A DNA stretch of 64,000 nt, from positions 248,001-312,000 of the forward strand of contig NZ_DLHR01000019.1 in the NCBI RefSeq assembly GCF_002483315.1, written 5' to 3'. Position numbers and translations under genes: made by a program. The number at the start of each line of letters is the position of its first letter. The first letter of the stretch is position 1. The stretch comes from Flavobacterium sp. UBA7663. GTDB lineage: Bacteria > Bacteroidota > Bacteroidia > Flavobacteriales > Flavobacteriaceae. Positions 9,043 through 17,691 of the stretch are shown piece by piece. A model generated the notes under the pieces. That model saw only the letters and a list, made by a program, of their open reading frames with translations, did not search any database and was not told where the DNA came from.

Positions 9043-10044
9043 TTAATCCTTATCAGGAAACAATAAAGAAGCTACGACAGACAAGATTAATACACTTCCA
9101 ACAACCATTAAAGAATAAGAAGTTTCGATGTGGTAAAACGGCGCTATAATCATTTTTACACCGATAAAAGCCAAGATGAACGCTAATCCATATTTCAGTT
9201 TACTGAACATGTACATAAAGTTTGCTAATAAGAAATACAACGAACGCAATCCTAAAATCGCAAAAATGTTAGATGTGTATAAAATAAATGGATCATCTGG
9301 TGCGATAGCGAAAATTGCTGGAATACTGTCTACAGCAAATAATAAATCGGTAAATTCAACAATTGCAACCACAACGAATAAAGGGGTTGCCATTCTGATT
9401 CCGTTTTGAATGGTGAAAAATTTATCACCATCAAAATTTGGACTCACTTTAAAAAACTTGTGTACAAATTTAGAACCAGCACTTTTACTAAAATCTTTAC
9501 TTCCATCATCTTCTTCACTACTAAATCCAGATTTGATTCCCGCAACAATTAGAATAATTCCGAAAATGGTTAGTAAATAATTAATTTTTACCACTTGTCC
9601 AAAAAGCTCCATTTCGGGTAAATAAGTATAATTTAGTAACCAAACTCCAGTAAAAATAAAGATAGCTCTAAATACCAAAGCACCAATTACACCCCAAAAT
9701 AAGACTTTATGTTGGGCTTCTTTCGCGACATTGAAATAGCCAAAAACCAAGATAAACACGAATAAATTATCTACAGAAAGCGCTTTTTCAATCCAATACG
9801 CCCCTTGAAACTGCATGAATTTCTCAGCTCCCATGTAGTGATAAATAATACCACTGAATCCCATAGCTAAAGAAATCCAAATTACCGACCAAATAGCAGC
9901 TTCTCTATTGGAAACTACATGTCCTTTTTTGTTTAAAACTCCTAAATCTAGAACCAACATCGCAATGATGGTAATTGTAAAAGCTGTAATAATACCAGGA
10001 TGATCAATTAAATGATCGATTGAGCCTGTTTTTAGTGATAGCAT
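9043..10044 (-). CDS. TerC/Alx family integral membrane protein
   Basis: A 333-residue protein with about nine membrane spans. It has the TerC family signatures WIEKALSVDNLFVFILVFGYF and FTDLLFAVDSIPAIFAI, whose acidic residues lie within membrane segments. Members such as Alx and TerC are linked to manganese export or metal homeostasis and tellurite resistance. The gene starts 3 nt after gpsA stops, so it is co-transcribed with it. No ter stress operon is present, so a housekeeping metal role is more likely than tellurite resistance. Confidence 0.9.
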   Translation of the reverse strand: MLSLKTGSIDHLIDHPGIITAFTITIIAMLVLDLGVLNKKGHVVSNREAAIWSVIWISLAMGFSGIIYHYMGAEKFMQFQGAYWIEKALSVDNLFVFILVFGYFNVAKEAQHKVLFWGVIGALVFRAIFIFTGVWLLNYTYLPEMELFGQVVKINYLLTIFGIILIVAGIKSGFSSEEDDGSKDFSKSAGSKFVHKFFKVSPNFDGDKFFTIQNGIRMATPLFVVVAIVEFTDLLFAVDSIPAIFAIAPDDPFILYTSNIFAILGLRSLYFLLANFMYMFSKLKYGLAFILAFIGVKMIIAPFYHIETSYSLMVVGSVLILSVVASLLFPDKD

Positions 10045-10047
10045 GAA

Positions 10048-11043
10048 TTAGTTTAATTTATCTGTTAGTTCTTTAAAAACAGCTTTGGCGTCTTTGTTTT
10101 CGTATAAAATTTCGTAAACGGCATCGATAATTGGAGTATCAGCTCCGTATTCTTTGTTTAATTTGTAGGCACTTTTTACCGCGTAATATCCTTCTGCCAC
10201 CATGCTCATTTCCATTTGTGCTGATTTTACGGTGTAGCCTTTTCCAATCATGTTTCCAAACATTCTATTTCGAGAAAACACGGAATAACCAGTAACTAAT
10301 AAATCGCCTAAATAAGCCGAATTATTAATATTTCGTTTCATTTTATGCACTTTACGAATGAATTTTTTCATTTCGCGAATACCATTACTCATTAAGACCG
10401 CTTGAAAATTATCACCATAGCCTAAACCATGTGCAATTCCGGCAGCAATAGCATAAATATTTTTTAAAACTGCTGCATATTCTGTTCCAATGATATCATC
10501 AGTAGTTTTTGCTTTGATGTAATGCGAGCTTAGATTTTTAGCAACATATTTGGCTTTTTTTCTATCGCTACAAGCAATGGTTAAGTACGACAACCGTTCC
10601 ATAGCTACTTCTTCCGCGTGACACGGACCTGTGATTACACCAATGTTTTCAAACGGAATATCATACTTGGTATGAAAATGTTCACCAACAATTAAGCTCG
10701 ATTCTGGAACAATTCCTTTAATCGCAGAGAAAATAACTTTTCCTTCTAAGCTTTCGGTTAAACTTTCTAATTCTTTGCTTAAAAAAGCAGAAGGAACTAC
10801 AAAAATTACATAATCAGCATAAGCAACCGCTTCGTTGATGTCGTTTGTGAGTTTTAATTTATTGGTATCAAACGCAACCGAACTTAAATAATTCGGGTTG
10901 TGTTTTTGATGTTTCAAATGCTCAATAGCATAAGTACTTCGCATGTACCAAGCAATTTCGTCTTGATTTTCACAAAGCATTTTTGCAATTGCAGTTGCCC
11001 AACTTCCTCCTCCAATGACTGCAAATTTCGGCTTCTTTTCCAT
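10048..11043 (-). CDS. gpsA: NAD(P)-dependent glycerol-3-phosphate dehydrogenase
   Basis: A 331-residue protein that reduces dihydroxyacetone phosphate to sn-glycerol-3-phosphate for phospholipid synthesis. It has an N-terminal Rossmann motif (AVIGGGSWATAIAKML), a GPCHAEEV segment, and the C-terminal helical domain including KNIYAIAAGIAHGLGYGDN with the catalytic lysine. The size is normal for the family. It is the first gene of a two-gene unit with the terC-like gene. Confidence 0.95.
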   Translation of the reverse strand: MEKKPKFAVIGGGSWATAIAKMLCENQDEIAWYMRSTYAIEHLKHQKHNPNYLSSVAFDTNKLKLTNDINEAVAYADYVIFVVPSAFLSKELESLTESLEGKVIFSAIKGIVPESSLIVGEHFHTKYDIPFENIGVITGPCHAEEVAMERLSYLTIACSDRKKAKYVAKNLSSHYIKAKTTDDIIGTEYAAVLKNIYAIAAGIAHGLGYGDNFQAVLMSNGIREMKKFIRKVHKMKRNINNSAYLGDLLVTGYSVFSRNRMFGNMIGKGYTVKSAQMEMSMVAEGYYAVKSAYKLNKEYGADTPIIDAVYEILYENKDAKAVFKELTDKLN

Positions 11044-11117
11044 TATGTGTTTCGATTTAGAAAATCAAAAATAATCATTTTAAAAGGATTTACAAAAAAC
11101 GTTTGCGTGAAGCGATT

Positions 11118-12284
11118 TTAATAACTCATTTCTACGATTGCTTTTACCTTTTCGATGGTGATATTTTGTTTTTCGCCTAATACTTTCCAACCTCTTTCTT
11201 CAAACCGATTGGCGATGAAATCAGCCGTTTTTTTGTAATTTTCTGTGTTTTCCGATAATTTGGTTTTCATGCCCATTTTATGGAAGAATTCAACCGTTTT
11301 TTCAATTGCTTTTTCTGCAATTTCTTCGGTTGAATTGCCTTGAATATTCCAAACGCGTTGCCCGTATTGTGCTAATTTGTCTTTTTTCGTATCGAACATT
11401 ACGCGGTATAAGTTGGGTCCAATGATAGCCAAAGTTCTCGCATGATCAATTTCGTACAAAGCGGTTAATTCATGACCAATCATGTGCGTTGCCCAATCCG
11501 AAGGAACCCCTTTTTGGATTAATCCATTCAATGCCATAGTAGCACTCCAAACAAAGTTGGAAGCTAATTTATAATCATTCGGATTTTCTACTACATCGGG
11601 ACCAATTTCAATTAGCGTTTGTAAAATACTTTCTGAAATTCGGTCTTGTAGTAAAGCATCGTGTGTATAAGTTAAATATTGCTCCATAACATGCGTGAAC
11701 GCATCCACAACTCCGTTTTGTAACTGTCTTTTTGGTAAAGAAGTGATTACCGTTGGATCTACAATCGAAAAAACTGGAAACAAAGCGCTTCCGCCTAATG
11801 TTAGTTTTTCTTGAGTAGCTTCAATCGTAACCACAGCGCCTGAATTCATCTCCGAACCTGTTGCTGGTAAAGTTAAAACGGTTCCAAAAGGAATTACTTT
11901 TGAAATATCTTTGAATAAAATTCGTTTTTTCAAAATATCCGCTTCGTCACCTTCAAAATTCACAGCTGCCGAAATAAATTTCACACCATCAATCACACTT
12001 CCGCCACCAACAGCTAAAATAAATCCGATTTTTTCAGCACGAATAATTGCAACCGCTTTCATCAAAGTTTCAAAACGAGGATTGGGCTCAATGCCACCAA
12101 ATTCCACAATATCGTGATTGGGTAAAGCAGCTTTTACTTGGTCGTAAACACCATTTTTAAAGATACTTCCGCCACCATAAGCGATAAGGATTTTAGTATT
12201 TGAAGGAACTAATTCAGTTAGTTTTTCAATTTGTCCTTTTCCAAAGACATAATTTACAGGATTGTATAATTCGAAGTTTAGCAT
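11118..12284 (-). CDS. Iron-containing alcohol dehydrogenase (YqhD/BdhA type)
   Basis: A 388-residue cytosolic group III dehydrogenase, likely an NADPH-dependent aldehyde reductase or butanol dehydrogenase. Visible features are the nucleotide-binding GGGS motifs (AYGGGSIFKNG and VGGGSVIDG) and the metal-binding Asp/His set spread over VVDAFTHVMEQYLT and HMIGHELTALYEIDHARTL. Length and motif order fit BdhA/YqhD, which clear toxic aldehydes. The substrate cannot be told from sequence. Monocistronic, with an exact TAnnTTTG box upstream. Confidence 0.92.
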   Translation of the reverse strand: MLNFELYNPVNYVFGKGQIEKLTELVPSNTKILIAYGGGSIFKNGVYDQVKAALPNHDIVEFGGIEPNPRFETLMKAVAIIRAEKIGFILAVGGGSVIDGVKFISAAVNFEGDEADILKKRILFKDISKVIPFGTVLTLPATGSEMNSGAVVTIEATQEKLTLGGSALFPVFSIVDPTVITSLPKRQLQNGVVDAFTHVMEQYLTYTHDALLQDRISESILQTLIEIGPDVVENPNDYKLASNFVWSATMALNGLIQKGVPSDWATHMIGHELTALYEIDHARTLAIIGPNLYRVMFDTKKDKLAQYGQRVWNIQGNSTEEIAEKAIEKTVEFFHKMGMKTKLSENTENYKKTADFIANRFEERGWKVLGEKQNITIEKVKAIVEMSY

Positions 12285-12305
12285 AACATTTTATTTTTAA
12301 GAATA

Positions 12306-12313
12306 CAAAGTTA
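12306..12313 (-). promoter_or_regulatory. TAnnTTTG box for the alcohol dehydrogenase
   Basis: On the minus strand this reads TAACTTTG, an exact consensus match 22 nt before the start codon. No TTG at the usual distance. Confidence 0.5.
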
Positions 12314-12352
12314 CGCAATGGGATTGGGAACGAATGGTAAAGGAATGTTAAT

Positions 12353-12934
12353 CTATTTCTTATAAAAGTTATTATGCTCTACATATTCCCAAACTTTATT
12401 CGGTAACATTGGAACAGCATTTTTACCTTTTTTAATGCTTTCGCGAATGAAGGTTGAGGATAATTCTATTACAGGCGCGCCAATTCTATGAATTTTTGCA
12501 TGATTAATAAATTGCTCATCAATTTCACCTGAATTTAGTCGCGGATAGACATAAATATCGTGGTTTTGCAAAATGACTTCGTAGTTTTTCCACTTGTGAA
12601 GCGAGTTCAAATTGTCTTCGCCCATGATTAAGGAAAACTCATGTTTTGGAAATTTTTCTTGTAAATGCGCTAAAGTATTTACGGTGTAATTCGGTTGCGG
12701 TAACTTGAATTCGATATCCGATGGTTGGATTTTCGGAAAATCTTCGGTTGCCAAATGCACCATGTGTAATCGATGGTAATCATCTAACAACGAACTTTTC
12801 TGCTTATGCGGATTGTGCGGCGTAACCACCATCCAAATTTGATCCAAATCAGAATGCTCTGCCATGTGATTGGCAATAATTAAATGCCCAATGTGAATGG
12901 GATTAAACGTTCCGAAATAAAGACCTATTTTCAT
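12353..12934 (-). CDS. nadD: Nicotinate-nucleotide adenylyltransferase
   Basis: A 193-residue protein that adenylates nicotinate mononucleotide in NAD synthesis. The nucleotidyltransferase signature GLYFGTFNPIHIGHL is at the N-terminus and the late SSTFIRESIKKG motif near the C-terminus. The frame is open upstream to 12976, but those codons are the CACAGAGTTTCAC repeat. ATG 12934 directly before KIGLYFGTFNP is the real start. Third gene of a yicC-gmk-nadD unit on the minus strand. Confidence 0.95.
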   Translation of the reverse strand: MKIGLYFGTFNPIHIGHLIIANHMAEHSDLDQIWMVVTPHNPHKQKSSLLDDYHRLHMVHLATEDFPKIQPSDIEFKLPQPNYTVNTLAHLQEKFPKHEFSLIMGEDNLNSLHKWKNYEVILQNHDIYVYPRLNSGEIDEQFINHAKIHRIGAPVIELSSTFIRESIKKGKNAVPMLPNKVWEYVEHNNFYKK

Positions 12935-12940
12935 TTTGTT

Positions 12941-13023
12941 ACACAGAGTTTCACAAAGCTTTACACAGAGTTTCACGAAGTTTTTTGTGCAACTTAGTGC
13001 AAAACTTAGTGAGGCTTAGTGCT
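12941..13023. repeat. Intergenic repeat array between gmk and nadD
   Basis: Two direct copies of ACACAGAGTTTCAC (12941 and 12963) are followed by three copies of CTTAGTG (about 12992-13021). It lies inside an apparent operon and fills the gmk-nadD gap. The left half creates a spurious in-frame extension of nadD. Confidence 0.7.
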
Positions 13024-13030
13024 ATACTTT

Positions 13031-13603
13031 TTATTTACTAATAAAATCCTTTACCAATTTGTACGCATCTTCTTTTGCCACATCTAAATCATAATTTTTG
13101 ATGATGGTGTCAAACTGTGGCGCGGTAGCTAATTCTACAGACGCTTTTGCAATACGCATGTTGATTTTGTCTTCGCTTTCTGTAGAACGTTGTTTTAGGC
13201 GACGTTTTAATTCGTCAACGCTTGGTGGTTTTACAAAAACAGCTAACGTTTCGTTTGGAAATTTACTTTTAATACGCAATCCGCCTGCAACGTCAATATC
13301 AAAAATTACGTGTTTTCCTAAAGCCCAGATGCGTTCTACTTCGGCTTTTAAAGTTCCATAGAAATTATCGGTATATACTTCTTCCCATTCTACAAAATCT
13401 TCTGCTTTAATATGCTTTTTGAATTCGTCCCAAGAAATAAAATAATAATCTTTTCCATGTACTTCTTCGCCACGTGGTTCGCGTGTTGTACATGAAATCG
13501 AAAATTCTAAATTCAAATCGGGTTGGGCTAATAAATGTCTTACTATAGTGGTTTTTCCAGAACCTGATGGCGCAGAGAATACTAATAATTTTCCTTTTGT
13601 CAT
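13031..13603 (-). CDS. gmk: Guanylate kinase
   Basis: A 190-residue enzyme converting GMP to GDP. It has the P-loop FSAPSGSGKTT at residues 9-19, the GMP-binding segment SCTTREPRGEEVHGKDYYF, and the YGT and DIDVAGG motifs. Normal length. It lies 45 nt downstream of yicC and about 100 nt upstream of nadD on the same strand. Confidence 0.96.
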   Translation of the reverse strand: MTKGKLLVFSAPSGSGKTTIVRHLLAQPDLNLEFSISCTTREPRGEEVHGKDYYFISWDEFKKHIKAEDFVEWEEVYTDNFYGTLKAEVERIWALGKHVIFDIDVAGGLRIKSKFPNETLAVFVKPPSVDELKRRLKQRSTESEDKINMRIAKASVELATAPQFDTIIKNYDLDVAKEDAYKLVKDFISK

Positions 13604-13648
13604 TGTATAGTTGTGTTGTCTATTTTCTTTATTCTTTTCTCTCTTTTC

Positions 13649-14509
13649 TTAAAGAACATTCAAAACTTGTTCTTTAATCTTCTCCAATTCATCTTTCATC
13701 ATCACTACCAATTTTTGCATTTCGGTATGGTTGGATTTGGATCCCATAGTGTTGATTTCTCTTCCCATTTCTTGTGTGATGAAACCTAATTTTCTTCCGT
13801 TAGCTTCCGTTCCATTTAAAGTTTCTAAGAAATAGCTCAAATGGTTACCCAAACGCACTTTTTCTTCGGTAATATCGTATTTTTCTAAATAAAAAATCAA
13901 TTCTTGCTCGAAACGATTTTCATCTACATTGACTTTTAATTCATCTAAAGCAGTTCTTAAACGAGTTTTTACCGTTTCAACGCGTTCAGAATCATAAGAA
14001 ACTGCTTCGTTCATTAAATTATTAATGTTTGAAATACGCAATTGAAATTCTTTTTCCAAAGAAGCGCCTTCATCTTTTCTAAAATTAGCGATGTTTTCCA
14101 AAGCTTCATCAATTACGGTTTGGATTTGTTTCCATTCGTTTTCATCGATTTCGTCGCGCTCAGTTTTTAAAGCATCGGGCATACGAACCGCCATTTTCAT
14201 TAATTCCGTTTCATCTGCTGTTGGAATAACCGCTTTCATCTGGTTGATGTATCCTTTTACAATCGGCACATTGATTTTTGAAGTCGTTTCTTCGCCTGTA
14301 ACTTCCACATAAAGTGAAAAATCAACTTTTCCACGCTCTAAACGTTGTGAAATTTGATTGCGTAAACCCAATTCCATTTCACGAAAAACAGAAGGCATAC
14401 GTGTATTTAAGTCTAAACCTTTACTGTTTAGCGATTTGATTTCTACGGTAATTTTTTTGGTTGGTAATTGCAAAGAAGCTTTCCCAAAACCCGTCATGGA
14501 TTGTATCAT
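13649..14509 (-). CDS. YicC family endoribonuclease-like protein
   Basis: A 286-residue protein with the family N-terminus MIQSMTGFGKA and the C-terminal block GFITQEMGREINTMGSKSN. YicC proteins have been linked to stationary-phase survival and small-RNA turnover in other bacteria. It heads a yicC-gmk-nadD unit; yicC-gmk pairing is widely conserved. Confidence 0.92.
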   Translation of the reverse strand: MIQSMTGFGKASLQLPTKKITVEIKSLNSKGLDLNTRMPSVFREMELGLRNQISQRLERGKVDFSLYVEVTGEETTSKINVPIVKGYINQMKAVIPTADETELMKMAVRMPDALKTERDEIDENEWKQIQTVIDEALENIANFRKDEGASLEKEFQLRISNINNLMNEAVSYDSERVETVKTRLRTALDELKVNVDENRFEQELIFYLEKYDITEEKVRLGNHLSYFLETLNGTEANGRKLGFITQEMGREINTMGSKSNHTEMQKLVVMMKDELEKIKEQVLNVL

Positions 14510-14543
14510 ATTGTTATAAAAATGTCTTCAAAGATATGAAAAT

Positions 14544-14655
14544 GCCCCCTAACCCCCAAAGGGGGAATAAGTTTGTGTATTTATTTGTGATTTATATAGT
14601 TGGAAAAAAATATTTAGTTAGTTTTCTCCCCTCCTTTGGAGGAGTTGGGGGAGGC
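14544..14655. repeat. Inverted pair of C/G-rich intergenic repeats
   Basis: Left copy at 14544-14567 (GCCCCCTAACCCCCAAAGGG...) and a related right copy in opposite orientation at 14626-14655 (CTCCCCTCCTTTGGAGGAGT...), about 58 nt apart. The C/G runs stand out from the AT-rich background. The right copy lies inside the 3' end of the EamA transporter gene. Confidence 0.8.
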
Positions 14656-15528
14656 TTTCTGCGTTACTAAATATACCCCAATAAAAATTAAAATAGCCGA
14701 AATTAATTTCACCAAACTCAAGTCGTCTTTTCCTAAACTTACAGCGAAAATAGTAGCGAAAAGTGGTTGTAAATAAATGAAAACAGCTACGGTTGTTGGT
14801 TTTAGTTCGCGCATAGAAACTAAATTTAGTAAATAGGTTAAGAAGGTTGAAAACACGACTACAAAACCAATTTTCCAGAAAATATCAGTTGGTAAATTAG
14901 CAAAATCTATGGCTTGAAATTCGTTCCAACCAAAAGGTAATACCATCAAAAAACCAAAAGTGTAAATCCATTTCACGAAGGTGAAGGCGTTGTATTTGTC
15001 CATTAATTTCTTCACGATAATGAGGTAAAATCCGTAGGAAACGGCATTTACAAAAACTAATAAATTGCCTAAACTCGCATTTGTAGCGTTTACCAATGAT
15101 TTTCCGTATAAAATCAACGTTATCGTTCCAGCTAATCCTAAAATGATTCCTAAAACTTTTCGGTTTTCCATGCGTTCTTTCATGATGAATGCTGATAAAA
15201 CGAGGACAATCATTGGAGTTGTTACCATCAAAACCGCTCCCATAATAGGTGATGTGTAACTCAAACCTTTGAAAAAAGTCAACATATTAAAAGCTACTCC
15301 GAAGAACGCTGCAGCAATAATTCTAGGAAAATCTTCTTTTGCAATTTTTTCTTTGGGTCCAAAAAATGAAATTAGCCAAAATAAAACTACCGAACCACCA
15401 ACACGCATGACGATAAATCCAAACGCATCAACGTATTTCGGCATAACATCTTTAGCAATAGTAAAGGTTACGCCATAAATAATGGAAACTAAGGTAGCGG
15501 CAAATAATGCCCAACTTCTTTTAGACAC
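14614..15528 (-). CDS. EamA/DMT family transporter
   Basis: A 304-residue integral membrane protein with about ten membrane spans in two EamA repeats (roughly 5-140 and 155-290), the usual ten-TM drug/metabolite transporter design. The substrate is not predictable. The last dozen or so residues (ASPNSSKGGEKTN) are encoded by the C/G-rich repeat at 14626-14655, so the C-terminus is repeat-derived. Its start overlaps the end of the ArsC-like gene by 8 nt, indicating an operon. Confidence 0.9.
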   Translation of the reverse strand: MSKRSWALFAATLVSIIYGVTFTIAKDVMPKYVDAFGFIVMRVGGSVVLFWLISFFGPKEKIAKEDFPRIIAAAFFGVAFNMLTFFKGLSYTSPIMGAVLMVTTPMIVLVLSAFIMKERMENRKVLGIILGLAGTITLILYGKSLVNATNASLGNLLVFVNAVSYGFYLIIVKKLMDKYNAFTFVKWIYTFGFLMVLPFGWNEFQAIDFANLPTDIFWKIGFVVVFSTFLTYLLNLVSMRELKPTTVAVFIYLQPLFATIFAVSLGKDDLSLVKLISAILIFIGVYLVTQKASPNSSKGGEKTN

Positions 15529-15877
15529 TTTGAAGAGCTTTCGTTAATTTAAGTACATTGGGTTGCGTGTTTCCAATAAAAATTTCATCATTAAAAACAA
15601 CAACAGGACGACTCAAAAACGTGTAATGTTCTAAAAGGTATTTTTTGAAATCGGGTTCGGTTAAATTTTTATCTTTTAATCCTAACGATTTATACAATTG
15701 CGCTTTTTTGCTAAACAGCGCTTCGTAACTTCCTGAAAGTTGATACATTTCTTCCAAATCACTTTCCGAAATTGGATTTTGACGAATATCAATAAACGTT
15801 AATTTATTAGAGTTCGGCAACGATTTAATGATTTTTCTGCACGTATCACACGAAGCCAAATAGTATATTTTGTTCAT
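15521..15877 (-). CDS. ArsC/Spx-like thioredoxin-fold protein
   Basis: A 118-residue ArsC-family protein with a CxxC active-site-like motif near the N-terminus (SCDTCRK) and the later SRPVVVFNDEIFIG strand with the cis-proline, typical of YffB/Spx/ArsC folds. There is no neighbouring arsB, acr3 or arsR, so an arsenate reductase role is not supported by context. It overlaps the downstream transporter by 8 nt. Confidence 0.85.
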   Translation of the reverse strand: MNKIYYLASCDTCRKIIKSLPNSNKLTFIDIRQNPISESDLEEMYQLSGSYEALFSKKAQLYKSLGLKDKNLTEPDFKKYLLEHYTFLSRPVVVFNDEIFIGNTQPNVLKLTKALQSV

Positions 15878-15958
15878 TTTATTGGTTTTTCATTTTCTGG
15901 CACAAAAATACAGCCTTTTGAATTCTAAAAATCAGTAATTTTATAAAAAAATTAAGCC

Positions 15959-16414
15959 ATGGAAGCAACTTTTAGAATTTGGGAAACCAGTAGAAGTATT
16001 TATTTAAAATTTTTAGAGAATTATTCATTAGAACAACTCAATACAATTCCAGTAGGAATGAGTAATAATTTGATTTGGAATATGGGTCACGTTATCGTTT
16101 CCCAACAGAAATTGGTTTATGCGTTATCAGGTTTACCAATGCATATTTCGGATTCACTTTTTGAGAAATATCAAAATGGTTCGCGTCCAGATGGAAAAAC
16201 TACTCAAGCAGAAGTAGATGAAATTAAGAAATTACTATCCGAAATGGTTGAAAAAACCAAATCTGATTTTGAAGCGGGCGTTTTCAAAGAATTTCATCCA
16301 TATCAGACAAAAACAGGGTTTTATTTAGGAACATTAAAAGAAGCAATGGAATTTAACAATTATCATGAAGGCATTCATTTGGGAATTATGATGTCGATTA
16401 AAAAATATATTTAG
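15959..16414 (+). CDS. DinB/YfiT-like four-helix protein
   Basis: A 151-residue helical protein. The DinB-like metal site is suggested by His in NLIWNMGHVI and the HEGIHLG motif near the C-terminus. Members are metal-binding four-helix bundles, some acting as thiol transferases with bacillithiol or similar. The substrate is unknown. It is divergent from the ArsC-like gene. Confidence 0.85.
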   Translation: MEATFRIWETSRSIYLKFLENYSLEQLNTIPVGMSNNLIWNMGHVIVSQQKLVYALSGLPMHISDSLFEKYQNGSRPDGKTTQAEVDEIKKLLSEMVEKTKSDFEAGVFKEFHPYQTKTGFYLGTLKEAMEFNNYHEGIHLGIMMSIKKYI

Positions 16415-16458
16415 CGAATTGTTAACGATTCAAAAAGCAGCATCAAACAACTTTTATT

Positions 16459-16466
16459 TACCTTTG
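16459..16466 (+). promoter_or_regulatory. TAnnTTTG box for the trans-sulfuration enzyme
   Basis: TACCTTTG, an exact -7 consensus, lies 15 nt before the start codon at 16482. Confidence 0.55.
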
Positions 16467-16481
16467 TAAAAATTTTTTAAA

Positions 16482-17624
16482 ATGAAATTCAATACAAAAA
16501 CGATACATGGTGGACAACATCATGAAAAAGTAACGGGAGCGGTAATGCCACCAGTATTTCAAACTTCGACTTACGTACAATCAAGTCCTGGTAAACCAGT
16601 GGGCGATTACGAATATAGTAGAGCAGCAAATCCAACAAGAACCGCATTAGAAGAGGCTTTAGCAAGCATTGAAAACGGAGCAAGAGGTTTGGCTTTTTCT
16701 TCCGGATTAGCGGCAACAGATTGTTTGTTACGCATGTTCAAAGCAGGTGACGAAATCATTGCTATGGACGATTTATATGGTGGAACTTACAGATTGTTCA
16801 CAAGATTATATAAAGATAGTGGCATCAAATTTCATTTTGTGGATATGAATGATTTGGAGAAATTCCAATCGTTAATTAATGAAAACACAAAATTGGTTTG
16901 GGTAGAAACTCCGACGAATCCATTAATGAAATTAGCTGATATTGCTGCAATTGCTCAAATTACTAAAAAGCACAATATTTTGTTTGCAGTAGATAATACT
17001 TTCGCAACACCATATTTACAAAAACCATTGGATTTAGGTGCTGATATTGTAATGCATTCGGCAACTAAATATTTAGGAGGTCATTCAGATGTTATTGCTG
17101 GTGCGTTAATCATTAAAGACAAAGCATTGGGTGAAGAATTACATTTCAAACAATTCGCAACGGGAGCAACTTTAGGACCAATGGATTCTTTCTTAGTGTT
17201 AAGAGGAATTAAAACATTGCACTTACGTGTACAACGTCATTGTGAAAACGGCGAAAAAGTAGCAGCATATTTAGATAATCATCCTTTAGTGGAAAGAGTG
17301 TATTATCCGGGATTAGCTTCTCATCCATTTCATGAAATTGCTAAAAAGCAAATGAGTGGTTTTGGAGGAATGGTAACATTTACTTTCAAGTCAGGTAAAA
17401 AAGAAGATGCGATTAAATTCTTAGAAAATTTAAAAGTATTTACTTTGGCAGAATCATTAGGCGGCGTTGAATCGTTAGCGAATCACCCAGCTTTAATGAC
17501 ACACGCTTCTATTCCAGAAGACAAAAGAAAAGAAGTAGGTATTTCAGATGACTTGGTTCGTTTGAGTGTTGGAGTTGAAGATATCGAAGATTTATTGGCG
17601 GATTTAGAACAAGCTTTTAAATAG
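16482..17624 (+). CDS. Cystathionine gamma-synthase/lyase family PLP enzyme
   Basis: A 380-residue Cys/Met-metabolism PLP enzyme. Visible are SRAANPTRTALEEALASIENG, the VDNTFATPYLQ segment and the PLP-lysine motif SATKYLGGHSDVIAG, with the C-terminal ESLGGVESLANHPALMTHAS block. Members catalyse gamma-replacement or gamma-elimination on homoserine esters or cystathionine. The sequence alone does not separate synthase (metB) from lyase, so no symbol is assigned. It has its own promoter and a strong terminator. Confidence 0.93.
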   Translation: MKFNTKTIHGGQHHEKVTGAVMPPVFQTSTYVQSSPGKPVGDYEYSRAANPTRTALEEALASIENGARGLAFSSGLAATDCLLRMFKAGDEIIAMDDLYGGTYRLFTRLYKDSGIKFHFVDMNDLEKFQSLINENTKLVWVETPTNPLMKLADIAAIAQITKKHNILFAVDNTFATPYLQKPLDLGADIVMHSATKYLGGHSDVIAGALIIKDKALGEELHFKQFATGATLGPMDSFLVLRGIKTLHLRVQRHCENGEKVAAYLDNHPLVERVYYPGLASHPFHEIAKKQMSGFGGMVTFTFKSGKKEDAIKFLENLKVFTLAESLGGVESLANHPALMTHASIPEDKRKEVGISDDLVRLSVGVEDIEDLLADLEQAFK

Positions 17625-17641
17625 CAGAAACAACTAAAAAC

Positions 17642-17677
17642 AAAAAATCCCGATTCGTGAGAATCGGGATTTTTTTA
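17642..17677. terminator. Bidirectional rho-independent terminator
   Basis: AAAAAATCCCGATTC and GAATCGGGATTTTTT form a 15-bp perfect stem around a GTGA loop, between two convergent genes. Confidence 0.92.
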
Positions 17678-17691
17678 TGTTGTAAAATATA

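Noticed and set aside
9043..10044. Tellurite resistance operon
   Set aside because: The TerC-like gene is alone with gpsA; no terA/B/D/E/Z genes are present, so a metal homeostasis role is more likely.
15521..15877. Arsenate resistance locus
   Set aside because: Only an ArsC-like fold is present; no arsR, arsB or acr3 nearby, and the partner gene is a DMT transporter.
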